Positions 22,856 to 31,919 of a stretch of 36,136 nucleotides of DNA are shown piece by piece. The stretch is from Bacillus sp. (in: firmicutes). Its GTDB lineage: Bacteria > Bacillota > Clostridia > Lachnospirales > Lachnospiraceae. A program made the position numbers and the translations under genes. Where the stretch lies: positions 1 through 36,136 of the forward strand of contig JAMPCN010000021.1 in assembly GCA_023666125.1 (NCBI GenBank). The letters are read 5' to 3'. The stretch's first letter is position 1. The number at the start of each line of letters is the position of its first letter. Under the pieces are notes generated by a model, which was not told the origin of the DNA, made no database searches, and saw only the letters and a list, made by a program, of their open reading frames with translations.

Positions 22856-25648
22856 ATGTACCATTGCCATATTCAATTCTATATAACGGGACGGCCGTGC
22901 CAAACATTTGAAATCATCAGGGAAATGCCCGCATTGGAACATTTTTCACATCAATTTACGCAAAGCAGCGGATTGGAGGCGGCGTCGGTTAAAAAGGCGG
23001 ATGTCATTATCGCCAATCTGGAGGATATCAATGTAGAAGAGGCGGTGCGTGTTCTTTGCACGGACGAGAATAAGAAAAAACAGGTGATTCTGCTGGCGGA
23101 CGCAGCCAAAATCGCGCTTCTTACGGAAAATACGGAAAATCTCCAAAAAATTCATGATATATGGACGATGCCGATGAGCGATGCGGAAATACGCTTCCGC
23201 TTCTTAAAGTGGCAGCAGGCGTATAAAGAGGGCGTGGATTACTGGCAGACCAGCCAGTATTTAGAGGCGACGATTAATCATACGCCGACGCTTGTCTGGT
23301 ATAAAACAAAAGACGGGATTCATGAGAAAGTAAACGACAGCTTCTGCAGGGCAGTGAACAAAACGAGAGAACAGGTGGAAGGACGCGGCCATGCCTACAT
23401 ATGGGATGTGGAGGAGGACGACCCGGCCTGCATCGAGTCGGAAAACATAGTAATGGAAAAAAAGCAGACCTGTGTGTCCGAAGAAGTCATTAAAACGGGC
23501 GAGGGGATGAGAACGCTTACAACTTATAAATCGCCTTTATACGACTATGACGGAAGCGTTATGGGAACCGTGGGCGTTGCCATCGATGCGACACAGGAAC
23601 GCGCTTATGAAGAGGAAATTACGAAAAAGAACCAGACGTTAGAGACGATTTTTACGACGATAGACTGCGGCGTTATCCGGCATACGATAGACGGCGCGCA
23701 TGTACTCAGCATTAACAGGGCGGCGCTTGAAATTTTAGGATACGACTCCTATGAAGAATTGATGGAGGCCGGTTTTAACTGGGTGGCGGCCTCTGTGGCG
23801 GACGAAGATAAAGGGATGTTGCAGGAACGCATCCGCACGCTGAAAAATGAGGGAGACAGCGTCAACGTGGAATACCGTGTCAGACGCAAAAACGGGGAAA
23901 TCCTGCATGTTATGGGCAATGTCAAACTCCTCATGGAAGACGGGGAACTGGTTTACCAGCGTTTCCTGTTAGACTGTACGGCGCAGAAGATGCAGGAGAA
24001 GCAGAATGAAAGGCATCAAAACGAACTGATTCAGGCACTGGGAATTGATTATAACCTGGTATTCTTTTTCGATTTGGATACGGGAAAAGGAATGCTGCTT
24101 CGGGATGACGAGGGTAAACATTCCGTCCGTGATTCCTTTTTTGACAGCGAACTGGCGCTTCCTGACAGTATGGAACGCTATATCCGTGAATATGTATATG
24201 AAGAGGATGAAGAGAAGCTGCGGCAGGCATTTTCTCTGGAAACATTGAAAAAAGAGCTGGAGGAAAAAGAAAAATATTATGTAAACTACCGTGCGATAAG
24301 CGCTGACGGTATTGTCTATTTTCAGATGAAAGCGGTCCGTACGGGAGTGGGCAAAGACAGAAGCGGCATCGTATTAGGACTGCGCAACATAGACGAGGAA
24401 ATGCAGAAAGAAATAGAACAAAAGAAACTGCTGGAAGACGCACTTTCGCAGGCGAACAGGGCAAGCAAGGCCAAGAGCGCATTCCTTTCCAATATGTCGC
24501 ATGATATCCGTACGCCGATGAATGCCATTGTCGGGTTCACCAATCTGGCGATTAAGCATATTGATAATAAGACGCAGGTGGAGGAATATCTCGGCAAGAT
24601 TATGACGTCGGGCAATCATCTGTTGAATCTGATTAATGATGTATTGGATATGAGCCATATCGAGAGCGGCAAAATTCAACTGGAAGAAAATCCGTGCAGC
24701 ATCTCGGAGGTTGTAAATGGTCTGCATAATATTTTACAGGCCGACATCAATGCCAAACAGCTTACCTTACAGATAGAGACGGTAGATGTTGTGGATGATG
24801 ACGTATACTGTGATAAACTGCGGCTAAACCAGGTGTTGTTAAATCTGCTTGGCAACGCCGTAAAATATACGGAAGAGGGCGGCATGATCCATATGCGGGT
24901 GACGGAAAAATCCGGTGCGCCGGAAGGCTTTGCCGCATATGAGTTTTACATTAAAGATAACGGTATCGGCATGAGTCCGGAATTTGTGGAGCATATTTTT
25001 GAACCGTTTGAAAGGGAAAAGACAAGTACGATAAGCGGTATTCAGGGAACGGGTCTTGGCATGGCGATTACCAAAAATATTGTGGATATGATGCACGGAA
25101 CCATTACCGTTAAAAGCAAGCAGGGCGTTGGTTCGGAATTTACGGTGATATTCCCATTCCGTTTACATATCGGAGGAAAAGACGAACAGACAGAGACGGA
25201 CGCAAAAGACGGCGTTTCATCCGCGGCCGGAATGGATACGCAAAATGCGTCAAAGCCAAAGAAACGCCATACGGGGCGCATTCTGCTGGCGGAGGATGTG
25301 GAACTGAATCAGGAGATAGCCGTGGCAATTTTAGGAGAGGCGGGCTTTGAGCCGGAAGTTGCCGGAAACGGGCAGATAGCGGTAGAAATGTTGGAAAAAT
25401 CCGAACCGGGATATTACAAGTTGATATTGATGGATGTGCAGATGCCGGTTATGAACGGTTATGAAGCGACAAGGGCAATACGAAAGCTGAAAAATAAAGA
25501 ACTGGCGTCGATACCGATTATCGCCATGACGGCGAACGCGTTTGAAGAAGATAAAAAAGAAGCGTTAAAGTGCGGCATGAACGGCCATATCGCCAAGCCG
25601 ATTGACATTCAGACGCTGTTTGACACACTGGACGCAATATTGTCATAG
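22856..25648 (+). CDS. Cytoplasmic hybrid histidine kinase with degenerate N-terminal receiver and PAS repeats
   Basis: A sensor kinase of 930 residues with no membrane helix. Residues 1-120 look like a receiver-type alpha/beta domain, but the expected phosphorylated Asp appears replaced (VIIANLED), so it may be a signal-binding or regulatory pseudo-receiver. Two PAS domains (about 134-255 and 262-385) and a probable third (390-520) follow. The kinase core has the phosphorylated His549 in SHDIRTPMNAI, N-box LLNLLGNAVKYTEEGG and G-boxes DNGIGM and GTGLGMAI. A C-terminal receiver has Asp860 in LILMDVQMP. ATG 22856 is chosen for AGGGAGG 7 bases upstream over TTG 22829. It has its own consensus promoter and may feed the HD-GYP response regulator next door. 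The sensed signal is intracellular and unknown. Confidence 0.9.
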   Translation: MYHCHIQFYITGRPCQTFEIIREMPALEHFSHQFTQSSGLEAASVKKADVIIANLEDINVEEAVRVLCTDENKKKQVILLADAAKIALLTENTENLQKIHDIWTMPMSDAEIRFRFLKWQQAYKEGVDYWQTSQYLEATINHTPTLVWYKTKDGIHEKVNDSFCRAVNKTREQVEGRGHAYIWDVEEDDPACIESENIVMEKKQTCVSEEVIKTGEGMRTLTTYKSPLYDYDGSVMGTVGVAIDATQERAYEEEITKKNQTLETIFTTIDCGVIRHTIDGAHVLSINRAALEILGYDSYEELMEAGFNWVAASVADEDKGMLQERIRTLKNEGDSVNVEYRVRRKNGEILHVMGNVKLLMEDGELVYQRFLLDCTAQKMQEKQNERHQNELIQALGIDYNLVFFFDLDTGKGMLLRDDEGKHSVRDSFFDSELALPDSMERYIREYVYEEDEEKLRQAFSLETLKKELEEKEKYYVNYRAISADGIVYFQMKAVRTGVGKDRSGIVLGLRNIDEEMQKEIEQKKLLEDALSQANRASKAKSAFLSNMSHDIRTPMNAIVGFTNLAIKHIDNKTQVEEYLGKIMTSGNHLLNLINDVLDMSHIESGKIQLEENPCSISEVVNGLHNILQADINAKQLTLQIETVDVVDDDVYCDKLRLNQVLLNLLGNAVKYTEEGGMIHMRVTEKSGAPEGFAAYEFYIKDNGIGMSPEFVEHIFEPFEREKTSTISGIQGTGLGMAITKNIVDMMHGTITVKSKQGVGSEFTVIFPFRLHIGGKDEQTETDAKDGVSSAAGMDTQNASKPKKRHTGRILLAEDVELNQEIAVAILGEAGFEPEVAGNGQIAVEMLEKSEPGYYKLILMDVQMPVMNGYEATRAIRKLKNKELASIPIIAMTANAFEEDKKEALKCGMNGHIAKPIDIQTLFDTLDAILS

Positions 25649-25734
25649 ACGCAAAAAATAGCGTAATAGCGAACAAAGTCGGAAAATGCCAGAAGTTTCA
25701 TAAAATTTTTTTGTCTTATTTTAAGCAGATATAG

Positions 25735-25764
25735 TTGACAATTATGGTAAAATGGTGTTATTTT
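25735..25764 (+). promoter_or_regulatory. Promoter candidate for the HD-GYP response regulator
   Basis: Perfect TTGACA (25735-25740) and TATTTT (25759-25764) are 18 bp apart. The 209-bp gap has no clear terminator for the upstream kinase. Confidence 0.55.
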
Positions 25765-25857
25765 ATTAGCAGTAGAAGTAGTGGCAGTTTATGAAAAAAT
25801 GACAGATTACTTAAGGCAGATAAACAAAAAAGAATAATGCAGGAGATGTGAAAAGGG

Positions 25858-26955
25858 ATGGATACGGAAAAAAAGAAAAAGCAAATACTGATAGTTGATG
25901 ATGAAGAGGTCAACAGAGAGATATTGAAGGAAATGTTCCGCGACGGAGAATATGAGCTGATTGAAGCGGAGGACGGAGAGGACGCCATTGCCAAGTTAAA
26001 GAGCAACGACCGCATCGTTTTGGTGCTGCTCGATATCGTGATGCCTGTTATGGACGGGTTCGGCGTACTGGCGTACATGGACGAACAAAAGCTGTTGGAA
26101 GATATTCCGGTCATCCTGATTACAAGCGAGGATGCGCTTGACAGTGAAGACCAGGCATACTCCTATGGTGTGGCCGACGTTATACATAAGCCGTTCTATC
26201 CTCATATTGTAAAAAGAAGAAGCAAGAATATCATTGATTTGTACCGTCATAAATATCATATGGAGCAGCGCCTGAAAGAGCAGGAAGAAGAAATCAGGCA
26301 GCAGGAGAAGAAAATCCGTGAAAACTCCGAGTTTATGATTGATACATTAAGCTCGGTCGTAGAAGCCAGAAGCGCGGAGACCGGAGAACATACGAGAAGA
26401 ATCAAATATTTTACGAGAATCATGTTAAAATATTTGATGAAATATTATCCGAAATACGGCATTACACAGGAACAGCTTGACGAGATTACAAGAGCGTCGG
26501 CGCTGCATGATATCGGTAAGATAGGTATTCCGGATGCGATTTTGTTAAAACCGGCACGCTTAACGCCGGAAGAATTTGAAATTATGAAAACCCATACGAC
26601 AATCGGGTGCGAGATACTGGAAAAATCCTATAAAGACCAGACCAGTGAGTTCTACAGGTATGCTTATGATATCTGCCGCTATCACCATGAAAGATGGGAT
26701 GGCAAGGGATACCCCGACCACTTATCGGGCAATGAAATACCGATTTATACACAGGTCGTTGCTATCGCGGATGTCTACGACGCGCTGGTAAGCCCCAGGG
26801 TATATAAGAGTGCATATGCTAACAGCATGGCATATGAAATGATTATGAATGGAGAATGCGGACAGTTCTCACCGGACGTATTGGAATGTTTTGCGCTTGC
26901 TAAAGAAGACTTCTTCAATATTGTAGAAGTAATCAAAATGTTTGACTTTGCATAA
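25858..26955 (+). CDS. HD-GYP response regulator, probable cyclic-di-GMP phosphodiesterase
   Basis: A 365-residue two-domain regulator. The N-terminal receiver has Asp59 in LLDIVMP and acidic DDEEVN. A coiled linker (about residues 135-165, rich in Glu/Gln) leads to an HD-GYP domain. The metal and catalytic motifs are complete: EHTRRI, His217-Asp218 in HDIGKIG, KTHTTIG, HHERWDGKGYP (Gly284-Tyr285-Pro286) and ADVYDAL (304-310). Family knowledge predicts hydrolysis of cyclic di-GMP under control of phosphorylation. AGGAGA at 25841-25846 is rather far from ATG 25858, and AAAAGGG adjoins it. A terminator follows, but the next gene begins within 100 bases in the same direction. A diguanylate cyclase is not encoded in the window. 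Confidence 0.9.
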   Translation: MDTEKKKKQILIVDDEEVNREILKEMFRDGEYELIEAEDGEDAIAKLKSNDRIVLVLLDIVMPVMDGFGVLAYMDEQKLLEDIPVILITSEDALDSEDQAYSYGVADVIHKPFYPHIVKRRSKNIIDLYRHKYHMEQRLKEQEEEIRQQEKKIRENSEFMIDTLSSVVEARSAETGEHTRRIKYFTRIMLKYLMKYYPKYGITQEQLDEITRASALHDIGKIGIPDAILLKPARLTPEEFEIMKTHTTIGCEILEKSYKDQTSEFYRYAYDICRYHHERWDGKGYPDHLSGNEIPIYTQVVAIADVYDALVSPRVYKSAYANSMAYEMIMNGECGQFSPDVLECFALAKEDFFNIVEVIKMFDFA

Positions 26956-26967
26956 AAAATGAATAGT

Positions 26968-27003
26968 AGGCAGCAAAGAAAGTTGATTTTTTTGCTGCCT
27001 TTT
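26968..27003 (+). terminator. Intrinsic terminator after the HD-GYP gene
   Basis: AGGCAGCAAAGAAA (26968-26981) pairs with 26987-27000 (14 bp, one G-U) around GTTGA and is followed by TTT. The following kinase frame, if started at ATG 26959, would run through it, so that start is rejected. Confidence 0.8.
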
Positions 27004-27051
27004 AGCATTCGGTATAAGAAAAGTTCTGAGCGATTGTGTGGAGGGGATATG

Positions 27052-28485
27052 ATGGACTGGAACGAAGATGGAGCATTTCCGATAGAAGATGCGTTGGAAA
27101 TGATTTTTGTGTTTGACCGGACGGGTAAAATATCATATGCGAATGCCGCCGCCAGAAAGAAGCTGGAATATACGGATGAACTCTGCGGCAGATATATCAG
27201 CGATATTTTTCCGAATACGTTTGAGACGGGAGAGGACGGTTTTACGACAGACTATCAGTTCGGAAGTGAATTGCAGTCATTGGTAGCATATCGTAAAAAT
27301 CTAACCTGCTTTCCGGTAGAAGCAAAAATCATAGAAAGCAGCCGTCATCAAAATACTTATATCTGTATGGCAAACGACATTCTCGAAAAGGAATATTTGA
27401 ATCGGGAGATTGCCCATGTCAAGCAGGAAGCGGAACAGGCCTTAAAAGTAAAATCGGAGTTTGTCGCTAATGTGACGCATGAACTGCGTACCCCGGTAAA
27501 CGGTGTTCTCGGCAATACAAGAGAACTTCTGGATGAAGTGACGGACGAACATATTCTAAAGTCACTGCGGTTGATTGAACGCTGCTGCGGCGATATGAAT
27601 AAAATCATCAATAACATTCTCGATTTTTCCAAACTGGAAGCGGGAAAGTTTACGTTAGAGCCGCGAAAGTTCAATTTCAGGAATATGTTAGACTACGCAA
27701 GGTCGCAACATATTAATAAACTGACAGAAAAAGGAATCGGATTTTTCATGACGGTATCACCGCAGATACCGGAGCATATTATAGGTGATGAACTGCGTAT
27801 TATGCAGATTCTCAACAATCTTTTATCCAACGCCTTAAAATTTACGTCGGTCGGTAAGATTACGGTGGAGGTTGTAAAGACGGCGCAGGTAAAAGATAAG
27901 ATAGAATTGTTCTTCATTGTAAAGGACACTGGTATCGGCATTGACAAGGCGGACAGGGATAAACTGTTCCAGAGTTTTTCGCAGGTGGACGCTTCTATTT
28001 CCAGAAAATACGGCGGCACGGGCCTTGGCTTAAATATCTGTAAACAGCTTGCGGAACTGATGGGCGGTAAGATTGAAGTGGAGAGTGAGAAAAATAAGGG
28101 AAGCACGTTTTCTTTCTCCATCTGGGTCGGCGTCAGTGAGGACGAAGAAACAATGCAGCCGGAACCGGACAATACGAGAGCGAACCTTTTTGCCATGGCG
28201 CCGCAGGAAGAAGAAGACAACACGGAGAACATGATACAGTACGGAACGCCGGAGAATAAGGAGGCGTTAAAGAAGAATCTCTCGAAGCTGATTCTGTGTG
28301 TAGAAATGGAGAATTGGGAAAAGGCGGAAATGTTCATGGAGACAATCAGGCAGCTAACGCAGGGAGCGCCGAGGGAAGTGAGCCGTGTCCTCTTAAAGCT
28401 TAAGATGGCGGTACAGAAAGAAAGCTATGAGAAAGTAACCGCCGGGTATGAAGAATTGAATGAATTTTTACAGGAAAATGCGTAA
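27052..28485 (+). CDS. PAS-domain histidine kinase with an unassigned helical C-terminal tail
   Basis: A cytoplasmic kinase of about 477 residues without membrane helices. A PAS-like domain (about 10-115) starts with FVFDRTGKISYANAAA. The core has His143 in THELRTPVNGVLG, the N-box LNNLLSNALKF, and G-boxes DTGIGI and YGGTGLGLNICKQLAELMGG. It lacks a receiver. The final 100 residues carry an acidic linker and a helical tail (KKNLSKLILCVEMENWEKAEM onward) without an HPt histidine. It is the first gene of the nine-gene run toward the chemotaxis genes and could phosphorylate the receiver protein just downstream or CheY/CheB. GGAGGGG (27040-27046) fits ATG 27052 best; ATG 27049 is the alternative. 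A promoter between the terminator and the gene was not clear. Confidence 0.87.
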   Translation: MDWNEDGAFPIEDALEMIFVFDRTGKISYANAAARKKLEYTDELCGRYISDIFPNTFETGEDGFTTDYQFGSELQSLVAYRKNLTCFPVEAKIIESSRHQNTYICMANDILEKEYLNREIAHVKQEAEQALKVKSEFVANVTHELRTPVNGVLGNTRELLDEVTDEHILKSLRLIERCCGDMNKIINNILDFSKLEAGKFTLEPRKFNFRNMLDYARSQHINKLTEKGIGFFMTVSPQIPEHIIGDELRIMQILNNLLSNALKFTSVGKITVEVVKTAQVKDKIELFFIVKDTGIGIDKADRDKLFQSFSQVDASISRKYGGTGLGLNICKQLAELMGGKIEVESEKNKGSTFSFSIWVGVSEDEETMQPEPDNTRANLFAMAPQEEEDNTENMIQYGTPENKEALKKNLSKLILCVEMENWEKAEMFMETIRQLTQGAPREVSRVLLKLKMAVQKESYEKVTAGYEELNEFLQENA

Positions 28486-28523
28486 ATAGATGTATCTTGG
28501 CAGGAAAGGGGGAATAGCGCCCG

Positions 28524-29585
28524 ATGGAATATGAAAAAAGGAAAGCAGGCGGCGAGACGGTACTGATTGTCGATGATATTGAGACAAACAGACTGGTTTT
28601 AGAGGAAATCATCAAAGATATGGGCTGCGCGCCCATTCTGGCCGAAAGCGGTGAAGAAGCCCTAAAACTGGCAAAAGAAAATCTGCCGGAACTGGTATTG
28701 AGCGATATTTCCATGCCGGGAATGGACGGCTATGAACTGTGCAGGCATTTAAAAAAGGATAAAGCGACGAATCATATTCCCGTTGTTTTTATTTCCGCAT
28801 TTGATGACCCTATGGATATTGTAGAGGGATTTTTAATCGGCGGAGAAGATTATATTACCAAGCCTTTTATACCGGAAGTGGTACAGGCGCGTGTGGGTGT
28901 TCATCTGCGCCTGCATGAAGCCAGAAGCGAACTGATGGAGATGAACAGGCGTTTGCAGATTTCCGTCAGCGAGCAGTTAAAGCAGATGGAATTGGAGAAA
29001 AAGAATATTTTGTATGCGTTAGCCAATATTGCCATACAAAATACAGATTACGAAAGCGATTATATGGAGCGGTTGAAGCGAAACTGCGGCATTTTAGCGC
29101 AGGGTATGCAGCTTTCTCCGTTGTTTGAGGCCAGAATTTCGGATGCCTATGTCGATACGATAGAATTGGCCACGCCCTTATGCGATATCGGCAAAATTGG
29201 CGTTCCGGTGGAAATTTTAAAGAAAAAGGGTGAACTGAGCGAAGAAGAGAAAGCTATCGTGCAGAATCATACCAATATGGGAGCGAGGCTTTTAAGCGAC
29301 CTTTACGTCAACAGCGACTATAACGAGTTTATCAGTACGGCGATTGATATTGCGCACTACCATCATGAAAACTGGAATGGCAGCGGATATCCCGACGGCT
29401 TAAAGGGCGAGAAGATTCCGCTGGCGGCACAGATTGTTGCCGTGATGGAGCGGTATACGTCTTTGACGGAAAAAGATGCTCATAGCAGAGAGGAGGCGCT
29501 TGCGTGCATGGAAAGCGAGTCCGGCGTGAAGTTTAATCCGGACATTTATGGAATATGCTGTAAGATAGCAAGGCAGTTCCAGTAA
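28524..29585 (+). CDS. Response regulator with degenerate HD-GYP domain
   Basis: A 353-residue protein with the same architecture as the intact HD-GYP regulator at 25858. Its receiver keeps Asp61 (LSDISMP) and a normal VLIVDDIE start. The output domain has decayed at several metal or substrate positions. The HD pair is Cys220-Asp221 (LCDIGK), the first His of the EHTRR motif is absent (YMERLK), and ADVYDAL is MERYTSL. HHENWNGSGYP remains (280-290). The fold therefore looks preserved but hydrolysis is doubtful, so it may bind c-di-GMP or partner proteins. It lies 38 bases after the kinase and 28 before cheR, which ties it to the chemosensory complex. Confidence 0.88.
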   Translation: MEYEKRKAGGETVLIVDDIETNRLVLEEIIKDMGCAPILAESGEEALKLAKENLPELVLSDISMPGMDGYELCRHLKKDKATNHIPVVFISAFDDPMDIVEGFLIGGEDYITKPFIPEVVQARVGVHLRLHEARSELMEMNRRLQISVSEQLKQMELEKKNILYALANIAIQNTDYESDYMERLKRNCGILAQGMQLSPLFEARISDAYVDTIELATPLCDIGKIGVPVEILKKKGELSEEEKAIVQNHTNMGARLLSDLYVNSDYNEFISTAIDIAHYHHENWNGSGYPDGLKGEKIPLAAQIVAVMERYTSLTEKDAHSREEALACMESESGVKFNPDIYGICCKIARQFQ

Positions 29586-29613
29586 GATATATTTTTCTCG
29601 GGGGAATGGAAAG

Positions 29614-30435
29614 ATGATGATTACAGATGAAGAACTACAGAGAATTTCTGTGTTCATGAAGCAGCGTTATGGAATAGAGCTGGGTCAGAAGAAAGTTATC
29701 GTCAACGGAAGATTGCAGAACTATGTCAAGAAAAACGGCTGGAAGAATTATCATGAATTCATGGATGCAGTAGAACATGATAAGACAGGGATGCAGGAAA
29801 AAATACTTGTGAATTTCCTGACAACGAACCATACTTATTTTATGAGGGAATTCGAGCATTTCGATTATATGAGAAACGTGGTGCTGCCCTGGCTTAGAAC
29901 GAAAGAAGAAAGAAACAAGGATTTGCGTATCTGGTGCGGTGCGGCTTCCACAGGAGAAGAACCCTATATGATAGCAATGGTCTTATCCGATTTTTTCGGC
30001 CTTGAAAAAAATCAGTGGGATAAGAAAATACTGGCGACGGATATTTCCACCAAAGCCCTGCAGCAGGCAATGTTGGGAGTATACAGCGCGGAGCAGCTTC
30101 AAAAACTGCCGGAGCAGTGGAAAAGGCACTTTTTTAAGTCGGTTGCGGGCGGCAGCCAGTATCAGGTGACGGATGAATTAAAACAGGAAGTGATTTATAG
30201 AAAGTTCAACTTAATGGATCCGCTTCCTTTTAAAAAACCGCTGCATGTTGTGTTTTTGCGTAATGTTATGATATATTTTGACGATAACACAAAGCGCGAT
30301 TTGGTGCAGAGAATATATGATGCGATGGTGCCTGGAGGGTATTTCTTTATCGGTACGACGGAAACAATCGACAGAGGCAGTACGCCGTTCCAGATTATAC
30401 AGCCATCCATCTTTAGAAAGAGGGAGGGAAATTAG
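29614..30435 (+). CDS. cheR: CheR, chemoreceptor methyltransferase
   Basis: A 273-residue enzyme that transfers methyl groups from S-adenosylmethionine to receptor glutamates for adaptation. A helical N-terminal domain (about 1-85) precedes the Rossmann fold with the SAM motif GAASTGEEPY (109-118). Other family motifs are LVNFLTTNHTYFMREFEHF, ATDISTKAL, FLRNVMIYF and GTTETI. No pentapeptide-binding extension is obvious. ATG 29614 is used; ATG 29617 is the next codon, and either lies near GGAAAG. The gene ends four bases before the cheB start. Confidence 0.95.
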   Translation: MMITDEELQRISVFMKQRYGIELGQKKVIVNGRLQNYVKKNGWKNYHEFMDAVEHDKTGMQEKILVNFLTTNHTYFMREFEHFDYMRNVVLPWLRTKEERNKDLRIWCGAASTGEEPYMIAMVLSDFFGLEKNQWDKKILATDISTKALQQAMLGVYSAEQLQKLPEQWKRHFFKSVAGGSQYQVTDELKQEVIYRKFNLMDPLPFKKPLHVVFLRNVMIYFDDNTKRDLVQRIYDAMVPGGYFFIGTTETIDRGSTPFQIIQPSIFRKREGN

Positions 30436-30439
30436 AGGT

Positions 30440-31474
30440 ATGCAGCCAATTAAAGTATTGATTGTGGAGGATTCTATCGTATTCAGGGAGCTTTTGGTTC
30501 AGAATCTGGGGAAAGACCCGGCGATAAAGATTGTAGCGACGGCGAAAGACCCTTTTGAGGCAAGAGACCTGATTCTGGCGCATAAACCGGATGTCATGAC
30601 TCTGGATGTGGAACTTCCAAGGATGAACGGAATCGATTTCCTCCGTAAATTGATACCGCAGTATCCGCTTCCGGTCGTTGTAATCAGCGCCCTGAGCGAT
30701 AAAGTATTCGACGCGATGAATGCCGGCGCGGTCGATTTTGTGGCGAAGCCGTCCGTGTCGAACCGTGCGCAGTTGGAGGATTTTATCAAAAACGAACTTT
30801 TGGTAAAAATTAAAATCGCTTCGACGGCAAAAATCAGCAATATTAAAAAGACGGTGATGATGCAGCAAGAAGCAGCGCCGCATCCGTCCATACAGAAGAA
30901 GGATTTAATCGTGGCAATCGGCGCTTCGACAGGCGGAACGGAAGCAATTTATTCCGTTGTCAAGGATTATGGAACCGATATACCGGGTATTGTCTGTGTA
31001 CAGCACATGCCGCCCAAGTTTACGGAAATGTATGCCAAAAGGCTTAACGACCAGTGCCGGATTTCGGTAAAAGAAGCGGAGAACGGCGACAGGGTGCTTC
31101 CGGGCCATATGTTAGTCGCGCCCGGCGGAGACAGACATATGCGTTTGATTAAAGTAAACGGAGCCTATCATGTCGAAGTGAAAGAAGGCCCCAGAGTAAA
31201 CGGACACTGCCCGTCGGTAGAGGTACTGTTTGAATCGGTGGCAAAATGCGCCGGACGCGATGCGGTGGGAATTATCTTAACCGGCATGGGCGGCGACGGC
31301 GGCAAGGGACTTTTATCCATGCGAAGAGCCGGAGCAAGAACAATCGGACAGGATGAGTCTACCTGCGTAGTTTATGGAATGCCCAAAGTCGCTTATGATT
31401 TGGGAGCGGTGGAATATCAGGAAAAACTGGGTGATATCGCTGGACGGACATATGCGTTATTAAATAAAATGTAA
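30440..31474 (+). CDS. cheB: CheB, chemoreceptor glutamate methylesterase and deamidase
   Basis: A two-domain protein of about 344 residues. The receiver has Asp56 in TLDVELPRMNGIDFL. The esterase domain holds the triad Ser163 (GASTGG), His189 (VQHMPP) and Asp286 (GMGGDGG). Phosphorylation by CheA activates removal of receptor methyl groups, opposing CheR. The frame is open from 30278 inside cheR, but ATG 30440 starts a normal CheB sequence, MQPIKVLIVEDS, four bases after the cheR stop. AGGGAGGG (30421-30428) lies 11 bases upstream, so termination of cheR translation may help reinitiation. Confidence 0.95.
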   Translation: MQPIKVLIVEDSIVFRELLVQNLGKDPAIKIVATAKDPFEARDLILAHKPDVMTLDVELPRMNGIDFLRKLIPQYPLPVVVISALSDKVFDAMNAGAVDFVAKPSVSNRAQLEDFIKNELLVKIKIASTAKISNIKKTVMMQQEAAPHPSIQKKDLIVAIGASTGGTEAIYSVVKDYGTDIPGIVCVQHMPPKFTEMYAKRLNDQCRISVKEAENGDRVLPGHMLVAPGGDRHMRLIKVNGAYHVEVKEGPRVNGHCPSVEVLFESVAKCAGRDAVGIILTGMGGDGGKGLLSMRRAGARTIGQDESTCVVYGMPKVAYDLGAVEYQEKLGDIAGRTYALLNKM

Positions 31475-31486
31475 AGGAGAAAGGAT

Positions 31487-31879
31487 ATGAAGATTCTATT
31501 AGCCGAAGATGATTTTGCGACACGAAAATTCATGGTGAATTTCCTGTCAAAGTACGGTGAATGCGACGTAACCGTAGACGGTATGGAAGCAGTGGACGCA
31601 TTTATGATGGCGTTGGAGGATGGGGAACCTTACGACTTGATATGTCTTGATATCATGATGCCTGTCATGGACGGCTATCAGTCGCTTGTAGGTATCCGCA
31701 ATCTGGAAAAGGAAAGAAACATACCGGAAGATAAAGCGGTTAAAGTCATTATGACGACGGCGCTGAACGACGAAGCAAACGTAAAGATGGCGTTTGAACT
31801 GGGATGTACGATTTATTCCGGCAAACCTATCGACCAGGAGAAATTTGAGACGGCGCTGAAAAAACTCAACCTGATTTAA
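31487..31879 (+). CDS. cheY: CheY-like single-domain response regulator
   Basis: A 130-residue receiver without an output domain. The acidic pocket is AEDD and the phosphorylation site Asp55 in CLDIMMP; the switch Thr and Lys lie in MTTAL and SGKPID. It takes phosphate from CheA, and in motile bacteria binds the flagellar switch. Here no flagellar genes are in view, so the output could be something else. Normal ribosome binding site, AAAGGAG, ahead of ATG 31487. It sits 12 bases after cheB and 40 before cheA. Confidence 0.92.
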   Translation: MKILLAEDDFATRKFMVNFLSKYGECDVTVDGMEAVDAFMMALEDGEPYDLICLDIMMPVMDGYQSLVGIRNLEKERNIPEDKAVKVIMTTALNDEANVKMAFELGCTIYSGKPIDQEKFETALKKLNLI

Positions 31880-31919
31880 CGAAGGAACTTACTTAGAATA
31901 TGCAGGAAAGGAGAAGAAG

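Noticed and set aside
25649-25857. c-di-GMP riboswitch before the HD-GYP gene
   Set aside because: No GEMM-type conserved core or matching stems were found; the gap is AT-rich and unstructured apart from the promoter.
26959-27051. Start of the PAS kinase at ATG 26959
   Set aside because: The frame would pass through a strong intrinsic terminator and give a non-family N-terminus.
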